In this document: positions 1 to 9,152 of the stretch, piece after piece
Layout of the letters: each line of letters begins with the position of its first letter
Numbering within the stretch: position 1 is the stretch's first letter
NCBI GenBank assembly: GCA_001275005.1
Contig: JWZX01003290.1
Span: 1 to 21,017 of the forward strand
Reading direction: 5' to 3'
DNA: 21,017 nt
Source of the DNA: Chrysochromulina tobinii
Taxonomy: Eukaryota > Haptophyta > Prymnesiales > Chrysochromulinaceae
Translations under genes and position numbers: made by a program
The notes under the pieces: model-generated
What the model was told of the DNA's origin: nothing
Databases searched by the model: none
What the model saw: the letters and a program-made list of their open reading frames with translations, nothing else

Positions 1-297
1 TTCCCTCCTCAAAGGGGTCCCTCTGAGATTTCGCTTCGACGATCCAACTACCTTCAGAGCCCCCCCCCTGTGAGTATGACCCCCCAGTTCCCCGTTATGA
101 AAAAAAAGGGTCGTCGATACACATGTCCCAAGTTTTCGTGTGACCTCGGAAAGACGCCGCAAGACGATCGGAGTTGCCGCGCGTCACTTTCTCTTCGGTG
201 AGTTGCTCAGGGACACCCGAACCGCCACACACGTCTCTCACGGCCTCACTCACACGGAGGCACCTACTCCTTCGCAGTCAGCGGCGTCACCAACAAT
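1..297. other. Region upstream of VPS35, no gene recognised
   Basis: This left edge holds no coding sequence I can support. It contains a run of nine C (60-68) and a run of eight A (100-107). It presumably carries the promoter and 5' untranslated region of VPS35, but no clear TATA element is visible. ORFs that begin here are not continued by conserved protein, whereas the ATG at 298 is. Confidence 0.5.
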
Positions 298-3200
298 ATG
301 GAGCAGGAAGGTGGTGGCACCGAAAAGGAGCGCCTGGCGGAGGCAAGGCAGGTCGTGAAGCAGCAGGCTTTCTACATGAAACGGTCACTTGATCAGCGCA
401 ATCTGCGCGATGCACTCAAGCATGCATCGCAGATGCTCGGCGAGCTCCGCACTTCCAATCTTGGCCCCAAGGTGAATGGACTAGTCCGCGGTGGCGCTAC
501 GCACGCCCGTGGGGGCTGATGCCGCTGATGCTGCACATTCGCTTGGGGGACTTAGGCTTGCCTGCCTCGGGGGGGAAAGCCGGCGGGAATGATTCGGGCT
601 CCGCTACACAAACCCTGTAATGAGCTGTGCCGCGTGACCGATTGTCGGTGATGCAGGCCTACTACAGCCTCTACATCGACGCCACAGATGAGCTTCGTCA
701 CATGGAGAGCTACATTACAGCTGAACACAAACGCGGACGTCGCATGCTCGAGGTGCGACTTCGATTTCCTCTCCGACTGGCTTCGGCCAGTGCGCTTTGG
801 GCTGGACTCCGTGCGCCTTCACTCCTAGTGAGTGCCGCATCACTAACTTTTGCCCGTCGATTCTTGTTTTTTGGTGGGGGGCACGATCGCAGCTATACGA
901 GCTGGTGCAGCATGCGGGCAATGTGCTTCCGCGTCTCTACCTGCTGCTCACCGTGGGCTCAGTATACATCGTCTCCAAGGAAGGTGACGGGAACGGGAAG
1001 CTCTTTTTGACTCCTTCACCTTCTGAGTCCCTGCCTGCACTTCTGCACCACACTGCACTGTGCTGCTTTGCACAATGAGTCTACGTGCATGACGGGTGTC
1101 CACCTACCTTTTGCGCACCGCAGCGGCGGCAAAAGACATCCTGACCGATCTCGTGGAAATGTGCCGCGGCGTGCAGCACCCGATGCGTGGCCTGTTCCTC
1201 CGAAACTATCTCGCGCAGGTAGCCCCTTTCCCTTCTCTCACGGCTCCTAAGCGTTATCTGATATCACTTTGTGCCTCCCCGCGCACTTGCGAGCCCCCAG
1301 GCATCGAAGTCGAAGTTGCCCGACACTGGCTCTGAGTATGAAGGCGCAGGAGGCACGGTCGCAGATGCAGTCTCGTTCCTCCTGTCGAATTTCGCGGAAA
1401 TGAACAAGCTCTGGGTCCGCATGCAGCACCAAGGTCCTGTGCGCGAGCGCGAGCAGCGCGAGAAGGAGCGCATGGATCTGCGCATCTTGGTTGGTACTAA
1501 CCTGGCCTCTCTCTCGAAGCTTGAAGGGGTCGACCTCGCGATGTACCAAAGCTCCGTCTTCCCGCAGATCCTTGAGCAGGTGCGTGAGACCGTGAGTCCC
1601 AGACCAGATGCCGTCTTCTCCTCGGCTTACGACATCTTTTCTGGCTCAGGTTGTGAATTGCAAGGATGCCATCGCGCAGCAATACCTCATGGAATGCTTG
1701 ACTCAAGTGTTCCCGACGGAATTTCACATTCCGACACTTGATTTGTGGCTGCAGCATACAAAGTGGCTGTCACCGGGATGTGAAGTCAAGCAGCTGCTTA
1801 TCGGTATGCTAACCCGCCTTCAGGCGGCACCAGTCGAAGATGATGACGCCGGTGCAGAAGCGGACGAGGCCAACCCGTCGCCGTTTTCTCGCTTCCATGA
1901 GCATCTGGCTGGTCTCGCTCCGGACGCCGCGACTGGTGAGGCCGTCCCGGGCGTGTCCACGTTCGAGCCAGTAGCACTCCTCGAGCTGTACGACGGTCTG
2001 CTCACCTTTTCTCTCGCTGTGTACCCCAAGCGCCTCGGCTACATCGAGGCGACCTTGTCAGCGTGCCTTTCTCTCCTGGAGTCATCACCCAAGGGCCTTG
2101 CGGTCACGAACGCCAAGGCCGCAAAGGTACTATTCGGCCTCGTCTCTCGGCCGCTCGAGCATTTCTCCGCAGTCCTGGCCATTCTTCAGCTGTCGTCCTG
2201 GCCGCCGCTTCTCGCACACCTTTCTTTCGGGAAGCAGAAGGAAGTGGCTGCGGTGCTCGTTGGCGCTGTGATTGCGCAGGGTGTTCAGATCACAGCATCT
2301 GCAGATGCCGGCAAGTTGCTGGCATTCGTGAACCCTCTCATGCTGGACGACCCTGATGACGAAGTCGACCAGGATGCGGCGCGGGAGAAGGCGATCGATG
2401 AGGATACTGCCGCCGAGCTTGGACCTGTTTCGCGGCTCATCCACGCATTCTCATCTCCGTCGACTGACGATCAGTGCCGTATTCTCAACGCAACTCATCG
2501 CCAGGCATCTAACGCTGCTCACCGACGCTCGCCCTTTGCTCTGGTCCCCGTCGTCTTTGCATGCTTGCCACTCGCGCGGGCGATCAAGGTGCGCGTCGAC
2601 AACGGCGAGGCAGTCGAGGTGGGGGTGCACAAGCTTCTGTCGTTCGTTGCTACAATTATCCAAACGCTTGTGCCTCTCGCTCCGATTCTTGCTCTCCGTC
2701 TGTGCCTACTTTCCGCGCACGTTGCCGACACTGTCGGCGAGGAAGGAGACGCCTACGAATTCTTTACGCAGGCTTTCACTACCTACGAGGAGGCAGTCTC
2801 CGAATCACGGGCGCAATTGGCTGCTGTCACGCTTGCGTGTGCCACCCTCCACCACACCAAACGGTTCGACGCCGAGACGTATGATACCCTTGCTACCAAG
2901 ACTACCCAATACTCAGCCCGCCTGCTGAAGAAGCCGGATCAGTGCCGCGCGGTCGTCAAGGCAGCACTGCTGTTCGCTTCCAATAACAGGAATACTGAAG
3001 GCGAGGCTGAAGAGCCGACGAAAGCAGAGCGCGAGCCAAGGCGTGTGCTCGAGTGCCTGCAGCGTGCCCTCAAAATTGCCGATTCTTGCAAAGTCTCCTC
3101 GACGCATACGCCACTGTTTGTCGAGATCTTGGACGCGTACCTCTTTCATTTCGAAAAGAAGAATACCGCCGTTTTGCCTTCCTATCTTTCTTCTCTGCTC

Positions 3201-3406
3201 CAATTGATTGAGCAGCAGGTGGCCGAGGAGAGTGCGCAGGCAGGGCCGTCTGCTAAACACTTTGCCAATTGTCAGGTGCGCCGAGTGGCCGCCTGACATG
3301 TTCCGGAACACCACATCTTGCATCGAGGCTGACCGTTGAGTGCCTGTGTCAGGCGTACGTGGCATCGCGCAAGATAAAGGACGCTCGCTTTGCAGAAATC
3401 GAGTGA
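298..3406 (+). CDS. VPS35: VPS35, retromer cargo-recognition scaffold subunit
   Basis: This is the alpha-solenoid core of retromer, which binds VPS26 and VPS29 on endosomes and sorts cargo back to the Golgi or plasma membrane. Seven exons give 804 residues, close to the roughly 796 of animal VPS35: 298-471, 657-752, 893-983, 1124-1218, 1301-1579, 1650-3275 and 3353-3406 (stop TGA). All six introns are GT-AG. Conserved blocks continue across every junction: MKRSLDQ and [16 protein letters not shown] near the N-terminus, the VPS26-binding PRLYLL motif (about residues 103-108), [33 protein letters not shown], then [16 protein letters not shown] at the exon 5/6 join. The C-terminal half, which carries VPS29 in the family, lies in the 542-codon exon 6. 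The last 17 residues are on exon 7; reading on through that donor gives a stop at 3294. The start at 298 is the first ATG in this frame before the conserved region. Introns crowd into the first half of the gene. Confidence 0.96.
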
Positions 3407-3779
3407 GAACAGGCGCGACTCGATGTACGTGCGATTCGCATCGCACATGTACACACTTGTCGCATTATCGTCTGCGTGTGGTGGGTGATGAAGAAGCGGG
3501 CTGTGCGAAGCGGCGCACGACCATACGAACAACACCGCTATTTGCATGGATTGCAGCCGCAGCTGCCGGATCTCATAGTGGCGTGCCAGAGCTGCTGGGC
3601 CCAGTTGAGAGAGGGGAGGTTTCCGACGGGCACCTCCGTTGAGGTTGAGCGCTGCAGCCGCTCCGTCGCTTGAGGTCAGGGGCTTGGGGCGCTTGAGGGA
3701 CGTCGCGGGTCGTGCGACTTGTGCGAGGGTGAGAGGCCTATGTGAAGCCCTTGTCTGAGGCCACGGCTTTTTGCACGTG

Positions 3780-3801
3780 ATCGAAGCGGGGGCGCTTCGA
3801 T
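3780..3801. repeat. Perfect 9-bp hairpin with GGGG loop
   Basis: ATCGAAGCG (3780-3788) and its exact reverse complement CGCTTCGAT (3793-3801) flank GGGG. It lies 374 bp past the VPS35 stop and may be in its 3' untranslated region. A role in transcript 3'-end structure is inference only. Confidence 0.7.
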
Positions 3802-3830
3802 GAACGCGGAGGGCGGAAAGTGTGCGTCAG

Positions 3831-3845
3831 TGTGTGTGTGTGTGT
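3831..3845 (+). repeat. TG dinucleotide microsatellite
   Basis: Seven TG units followed by a T, within the non-coding region after VPS35. A simple repeat with no function implied. Confidence 0.7.
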
Positions 3846-4023
3846 TAAGAAAAATCAGGACCACATAGTTCAGCGACGCTCTCAGCAAGCGCGCGGGGGT
3901 GTGTGAAGTTGAAACAGGACAACGGCTTGAGTGTGAGAAGTTCAAACGGATCAGGGTGTGTGTCGAGGAAAATCTGCTTCATAACCTTGACTTCGGCTTC
4001 TTACATGTGCCGACTCTCCTGCA

Positions 4024-4060
4024 ATCCACACATGCACTGCGGTGAGGTGCATGTGTGGAT
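4024..4060. repeat. Perfect 14-bp inverted repeat with 9-nt loop
   Basis: ATCCACACATGCAC (4024-4037) is the exact reverse complement of 4047-4060, with TGCGGTGAG between. It lies between two converging genes and would form a stable stem in RNA from either strand. Confidence 0.8.
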
Positions 4061-4463
4061 GACTCCAACTGCGCCGAGGGCATCACTGCTCTCGCTGCCC
4101 GACCGCCATCCATGCGAGCGCGTTGCTTGCATCGATCCACCAGAGCTCTAACGACATTTTCCATGAATTATAAGTATGTGCGACGTCACCTGACGCGAAA
4201 GGGCTGGCGTGGCCGTCGGCGGGCAGTCTTCAGGCCTTCGTTCAGATCCCAGTTCCCACGACGAACTAAACGTCTTTTGATTCGTTATGCACAGGTGTGT
4301 TAACTCGTGAGTCGAGTACAAAAGGCACTCACGATCAGAAAACACGAGCGCAGGGCTCGATCCGGAAGAGATGATGATGCTCATCCGGTTCGCACGGCCA
4401 ACACTGGGGCACGGGCACGGCCTCCGGCGCATGGCCGTCACGCATGGCGCGACCGTGTAAGGC

Positions 4464-5486
4464 TCACGTGGCCGAGGCGCCGTACAAAATGAGGGCCAAG
4501 ATGACAAGAGTGGTTCCCTGCACGAACTTGGGCCCGAGCCGCTTCCCACTGCGCAGCTGAAGCAGAGAGTTAAGTATGATTCCGATCGGTGCTGCGAAAT
4601 TCTTGAGCGTTGCCGTCGTATACTTGAGCAGCAGAGAAACGAGCAAACCGCCGAGAGAGTCGAGGCCGACCATCGCCCACACGGACGTGGTATAGCCCTG
4701 GAAGAAGCCGTTCGCTTGGAGGGCCGCGCGATCATTCGCGATCATGTGCAGAGAGGCGAGCAGCAGAGAAACAGCCGCCACCTGCAGGTTGCGGGCAGCC
4801 AGAGGAAGTGCCGAGCTCTTCAAAAGCAGCTCCATCACGCCGCCGGCAAGGCCTGAGCATGCGCACGCAACAAGGACGCCGACGAGACCTAGCACTTTAT
4901 TCCTGTTCTCACCATTTCCTGAGTCAGCAAGAGCGGGCGCTGCAACTGCTGGCGCAGTCTCGGCGGCTGAGTCAGCAGGTGCGGGCGCTGCAACTGCTGG
5001 CGCAGTCTCGGCGGCCTGGCCCATCTGTACCAAGACAACACCAACAGTCAGAAGCACCACGCTCAGCCAGCGCAGCCAGGGCTCCTTCTTTTTTAGCAGC
5101 AGTCGACTTGCGATCATTGCTGCAGCGATCTTGAGCTGATACGTGATCTGGAATGTAAGCGCATCTAGGTGGCCGAGCGCCGCGTATATGACGTTGTTCT
5201 GGATGGTGTACAGAAGCGCGGGAATGGCGACTCGTGCTAGCTGATCGGGAGAGCCAAAGAGAGTGTGTGTCACCGCAATGAGTGCCGCCCGCAGCGACGG
5301 AGCGGACCCATACATTGCAGTCACGGAGATAGCCAGCTTGATCAGCTCCGATAGTGTGACCGCAGTCGAGTTGAGATAGCGGCGCGGCTGGCGCTGCGAT
5401 TGCGCGGCGAGCAGCAATGCGCCCAAATTTACGCCAAGGTATGTCGTGAAGATGAGGGCCGCAACTAAAGAGTCGCGCCCGGGCAT
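4464..5486 (-). CDS. Nucleotide-sugar transporter, SLC35A / UDP-galactose type
   Basis: This is a multi-pass Golgi or ER membrane antiporter of the drug/metabolite transporter superfamily; family members exchange a UDP- or CMP-sugar for the nucleoside monophosphate to feed glycosylation. The single exon encodes 340 residues, a usual length. Hydrophobic segments account for about ten membrane spans. Two family hallmarks are visible: LLYTIQNN followed by LDALTFQITYQLKI in the first half, and LLKYTTATLKNFAAPIGIIL near the C-terminus. The start is the ATG at 5486, just ahead of the first membrane segment. The frame is open to 5600, but the only upstream start-like codon is GTG. A hydrophilic Ala/Pro-rich loop between the halves contains a duplicated 16-residue unit. 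The substrate cannot be read from sequence; UDP-galactose, UDP-GlcNAc and CMP-sialic acid carriers all look similar. Confidence 0.87.
   Translation of the reverse strand: MPGRDSLVAALIFTTYLGVNLGALLLAAQSQRQPRRYLNSTAVTLSELIKLAISVTAMYGSAPSLRAALIAVTHTLFGSPDQLARVAIPALLYTIQNNVIYAALGHLDALTFQITYQLKIAAAMIASRLLLKKKEPWLRWLSVVLLTVGVVLVQMGQAAETAPAVAAPAPADSAAETAPAVAAPALADSGNGENRNKVLGLVGVLVACACSGLAGGVMELLLKSSALPLAARNLQVAAVSLLLASLHMIANDRAALQANGFFQGYTTSVWAMVGLDSLGGLLVSLLLKYTTATLKNFAAPIGIILNSLLQLRSGKRLGPKFVQGTTLVILALILYGASAT
4921..5016 (-). repeat. Two tandem copies of a 48-bp unit inside the transporter
   Basis: Positions 4921-4968 and 4969-5016 are nearly identical. They encode two copies of a 16-residue Ala/Pro-rich unit containing AETAPAVAAPA. 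The unit length keeps frame and lies in the predicted loop between the two halves of the carrier. Confidence 0.9.
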
Positions 5487-6006
5487 CGGTAGGGCGAATC
5501 TGCTGGCGCCGTACCGGGCGCAAAATCGGGCCGGCCGCAGTTCGATGGAGCGGGAACCTTGGAGCGCCCATAGCCAGTGGAACGGGCCTGGTGTGTTCAC
5601 ACTTAATGGGCGAGCGGGGCCGGGGTCGTCACTGCAAGCGTTCAGAAGTTAATCATAACGTCCGCTATCGTCTATCGGGATGTTTCGGGATGTACGGGCC
5701 AGCAGACTCCCAACAGTCCCATCGAGATCGACTATCAAGCTTGGAGCGGCTTGGCGATAGTAACATAATTTGCCTGAGATCCTCCGTCTCCGGGCCGGTC
5801 GCCGGCCGGTCCGACCCACAGTTGACAGTACTTCAGCATTCATGAGGCACAAACGGGAACAACGGTATAACAGTGGAACAGCGTGCAACACGCCGTGACC
5901 CGACCCTTGTATCACGCAACGCGTGAAGCTCTCCCGACGAATGCAGGCGCAATCCCGAATCCCATGGCCGCCGGAACAACCCGTCGCCTTACCGTTGACC
6001 TAAGAG
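5487..6006. other. Upstream region of the transporter / 3' region of the zinc-cluster gene
   Basis: No gene is supported in these 520 bp between two minus-strand genes. Two direct copies of GGCCGGTC (5793-5800 and 5804-5811) stand about 310 bp upstream of the transporter ATG. They contain CGG/CCG triplets, but no regulatory role can be claimed. Confidence 0.5.
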
Positions 6007-7936
6007 CTAAGTGCCGTCAGCATGGTCCGGCTCCGGTTGCGGTGAAGCAGGAGACTCATGTGGGGGAGTCAACTCTCCCATCGAGCCGTCTGCAGGGCGT
6101 ACGGAGGCCGAGGCGCCCGCCGGTTCTGAGCCTTTGACAGCCTGCAGCGCCACGGCGGCAGTCGGGACGATGGTAGCCTCCGGGGGGAAACCTGCTGCGA
6201 AGGTCGCCGTTGTTGAGGGCAGCGGCGCTGGGACTGGCGGAGGTGGTGCCGCTGCGAATGGCGGCGGCGAGAATGGCATCGGGGCCGTGAGCGGCATTGG
6301 TTGGCCCGGGGCGAAATGCAGCGCATGCAGTGACGCCGGCGCATGGTAGGCAGCATGAGGCGTTGGCACAAATGTCGTCGGCGCCGCCATGGGGTATGGG
6401 ACTGTCATGAAACCGGAAGGGAGCCCCGGAGGCGCTTTCGCATCGGGCGGAAGCAAATGCTGCGGCGCGTGCAGCTGATGAGCGTAACGCAGTGCTGGCG
6501 GTGCTGGCGGTGCTGGGTCCGTGGACAACTGCGGCGTATTCTGATTTGGCGACCCTTGACCATGCTGCCACTCCGGCTGCCTCTCTGGTGCCTTTTCGGG
6601 AGGCCTAGGAAGCTCCTGAGGATGTGGCTGCTCCGGCACCTGGGTCGACAGCGCCGGCGGTGGCATTGGTGGCTGTGCCTGCAGCTGCTTTTGCAGCTGG
6701 AGCATGGCGGCTTGCTGCTGCACCACTGCGGCAGCTTGTGCGGCGGCGACCTGCGCGGCAGCGGCCTGTGCAGCGGCGGCCTGCGCGGCGGCGGCCTGCG
6801 CGGCGGCGGCCTGCGCGGCGGCAGTGTGCGCGTGCAAAGCATAGACGGCCGATGGATCGTGAGCCCACGCTGCCGCCATGTTGGGATCGCAGACCGCAGC
6901 CTTTGTCGGGTCCTGTGCACAAGAGGCGAAATCGGAACGCTCATCAACAAGCAGTCACTCCCTTTTAGGCCAGGCCACGTGCAGCACTCTGAGGTACGAA
7001 TGATGTAAGAGTGGGGAGACGTGCAGACTTACTAAGGGCGCCATCGGAAGCGGCAACGGGGGCCAGGGCGGCTGAGGGTGAGTCGTGGCTGCGTATCCCA
7101 AGGCCTCGAGCTGCGGTGCTCCAGGCCTTGGCACGCCATGCGGCGCGTAGGCGGCCATGTGAAAAGCGCCGAACGCATGCATCGGGTGCGGGTGCGTCAG
7201 CGGCGCGTATGCACGAGCGGCAGCGGCGACGGCAGCAGCCCCAGCGATGCCACTTTCCTGCACGCAGGGAACGGGAGACAAGAGATGCTATCAAGGTAGC
7301 CAGCTGTTTGGGCATCAAGCGCTTGGATGGCATTCGGACGGCAACGCACACGCACCAGAGGAGGAGCGAGATTCGAGTATGCGCGGGCAGCTGTGCGGCG
7401 CTCGAGAATCTGTGCGATGGTCTCAGCTGTCACCCGTGGCCGGCCGCGCTTCTTCTCCAACCGGCTGCTTGCGAGAGAACACACGGGACTGGCAACGTGA
7501 GAGCAGGATCGCGCACGCGCTCAGGCCGGGTAGGGGGCTGGGCCGTCGCGCACCGTTTACACTCGAACCCCCGCGCAGTGCACTGTTCGCACTTGCCCGT
7601 TGGCGTCATGACGCACTTCAATCGATTTTCGTGGCACAGATCGCATGCTTTTCGCAACCTCGGCGCGGGCCCGCCGCTCACAGGAACGGGGACGGGGACA
7701 GGAGTGACTATCGACGCACTGTAGGGCCACGGTTGCGCGTACGCCGCGGCGCAAGCGGGCATACTGAAGCCCACTGGTGGAGCTGCAGGAAGCGACAGGC
7801 TCACGGCTCCTGCACCGCTATTGGGCTGGTTGGCAACCGCAGAGGCCAACATCGAAGGTGCTGCTCCATAGGGTGCCATCATCGGAGTTGGTGCTCCATT
7901 TGCGGGCGACTCATTCGACGTACTGGGATGGTTCAT
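6007..7936 (-). CDS. Zn(II)2Cys6 zinc-cluster transcription regulator with AT-hook-like motif
   Basis: Four exons, read downward: 7936-7554, 7464-7356, 7257-7033 and 6912-6007, giving 540 residues; all three introns are GT-AG. Residues 98-126 form a fungal-type binuclear zinc cluster with the spacing C-x2-C-x6-C-x7-C-x2-C-x6-C. Directly after it, across the first intron, comes KKRGRPR, an AT-hook-like basic minor-groove motif, so splicing joins the two DNA-binding elements. The rest is low complexity: Pro/Ala/His-rich stretches, a six-unit AAAAQ-type repeat, then Gln- and Pro-rich sequence suggesting an activation region. I see no fungal-specific middle homology domain. The start is the ATG at 7936; the frame extends to 7963 only with a GTG and is closed by an upstream TAA. 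Its target genes are unknown. It is divergent from NMT. Exons 3 and 4 rest on frame continuity rather than conserved sequence. Confidence 0.82.
6736..6825 (-). repeat. Six tandem 15-bp units encoding AAAAQ-type repeats
   Basis: The plus-strand unit CTGCGCGGCGGCGGC and close variants repeat six times. On the coding (minus) strand it gives Ala-rich pentapeptides ending in Gln in the last exon of the zinc-cluster gene. Length changes here would keep frame. Confidence 0.85.
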
Positions 7937-8361
7937 AATTTGCCCGAGGTCTGTGAAAGACACGGACGATCGCGATGAGCTTTAGTAGACGATTGACCGC
8001 GATCGGTCAGTGGGAGGCGGCGGGTCAGCAGAGGGACCTCGCCTCGGGGTTTAGGAATTCTAGAAACGAGCAACGTCGCCGGAAAAAATCCACTTATTTT
8101 ATTCTCATGATTCTTTCATTAGGAGCTTGAGTAACTGTTAGGATAACCCGCCATGGCGGACGCATCACGATCCCGCTCAAATGGGTCCGCAAGTTGCATC
8201 GCGTTGTGCTGGCAGTCCGCCTGCAACAACCTTTTCGAACAGAACGGAGACCTCCATTCGGGTTTGGTGCGATTAACGGGAACACGTGGCGCTAGCCGCC
8301 CAGAAGCTCGCCGCAACGTATCCTTGGCGACAGGTCCGGTGACGTCGCGACCGTCGTGAAG
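7937..8361. promoter_or_regulatory. Divergent promoter region, zinc-cluster gene / NMT
   Basis: These 425 bp separate the two opposed start codons, so they must contain the 5' regions of both genes. Visible elements are the palindrome at 7994-8009 and an AT-rich tract around 8085-8118 in otherwise GC-rich DNA. No canonical TATA box can be assigned with confidence. Confidence 0.6.
7994..8009. promoter_or_regulatory. TGACCG-N4-CGGTCA palindrome, candidate zinc-cluster binding site
   Basis: TGACCG and CGGTCA are exact reverse complements separated by CGAT. The core is an everted CCG-N4-CGG pair. Zn(II)2Cys6 proteins classically read paired CGG triplets, and this site lies 58 bp upstream of the ATG of such a gene. 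Autoregulation is an inference; a half-site pair of this kind can occur by chance in GC-rich DNA. Confidence 0.4.
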
Positions 8362-9120
8362 ATGCCGGATAGTGATAACGAGCCGCAAGCGCTGAAGGAG
8401 GTCCTTGAAGGCCTGGCGCTCTCGCAGCGGCCACAGCGCACGGAGGGTGCTGAAACTGGCGACGATGCGCCCCATGCATTCTGGGATACGCAGCCTGTGC
8501 CGCACGCCGGCGAAGACTTGACGACAATCGACGTCTCGCAGATGGGGCCTATCGACCCGGCGGACATGGACGCCGTGCGCAAAGAGCCGTACAATCTGCC
8601 CCCATCGTTCGAGTGGTCCGACGTCGACCTGGGTGACGCTGCACAAGCCAAAGAGCTCTACACATTGCTGCATGAAAACTATGTTGAGGATGGTGATCAA
8701 ATGTTTCGTTTCGACTACTCAGTGCCCTTCTTGAAGTGGGCTCTGCAACCACCTGGATCACTCATCGAGTGGATGGTGGGGGTGCGAGTGAGCCAGACCA
8801 AGAAGCTCGTGGCATTTATCAGCTGCACGCCGGCCGTGCTCACCGTGCATGGAACCAGGGTGCAGCCCCATCACGCGCTCGCGTCCAGCGCCACGGACAA
8901 GGTTGATGCATTCGCTGCTGCTCCTTCAGCAACCGGCGTAGGAGTCGAAGGCAACGCCACCGTCAATGATGGTGACGTTGCAGCTGCGGGATCATCGAGT
9001 GCTGCGATGCCAACGCCACCTCCTCCTGGACCCACACCTGCTGCCTCAGCATCGTCCTCGTCCACTGTTCCAGATGCCGCCGCCGCAGCAGCTGCTGCTG
9101 CGGCTGCTGCTGCTGCTGCA

Positions 9121-9152
<32 letters not shown>

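Larger units (their letters stand above)
3407..4463. other. Convergent intergenic region between VPS35 and the transporter
   Basis: No convincing gene lies in this 1,057-bp stretch, which must hold the 3' ends of two converging transcripts. ORFs here are short, or shadow the transporter, and match nothing I know. Visible structure is two perfect hairpins (3780-3801 and 4024-4060) and a short TG run. Confidence 0.55.

Noticed and set aside
4148-4735. 195-residue minus-strand ORF
   Set aside because: It overlaps the conserved C-terminal spans of the transporter in another frame and has Ser/Arg-rich shadow composition.
6343-7008. 221-residue plus-strand ORF opposite the zinc-cluster gene
   Set aside because: It is the antisense shadow of low-complexity Ala/Pro/Gln coding sequence and is rich in Arg, Leu and Trp runs without any motif.
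7011-7978. Two overlapping plus-strand ORFs of about 240 residues
   Set aside because: They lie opposite the zinc-cluster exons, where the cysteine spacing and splice frames clearly favour the minus strand.
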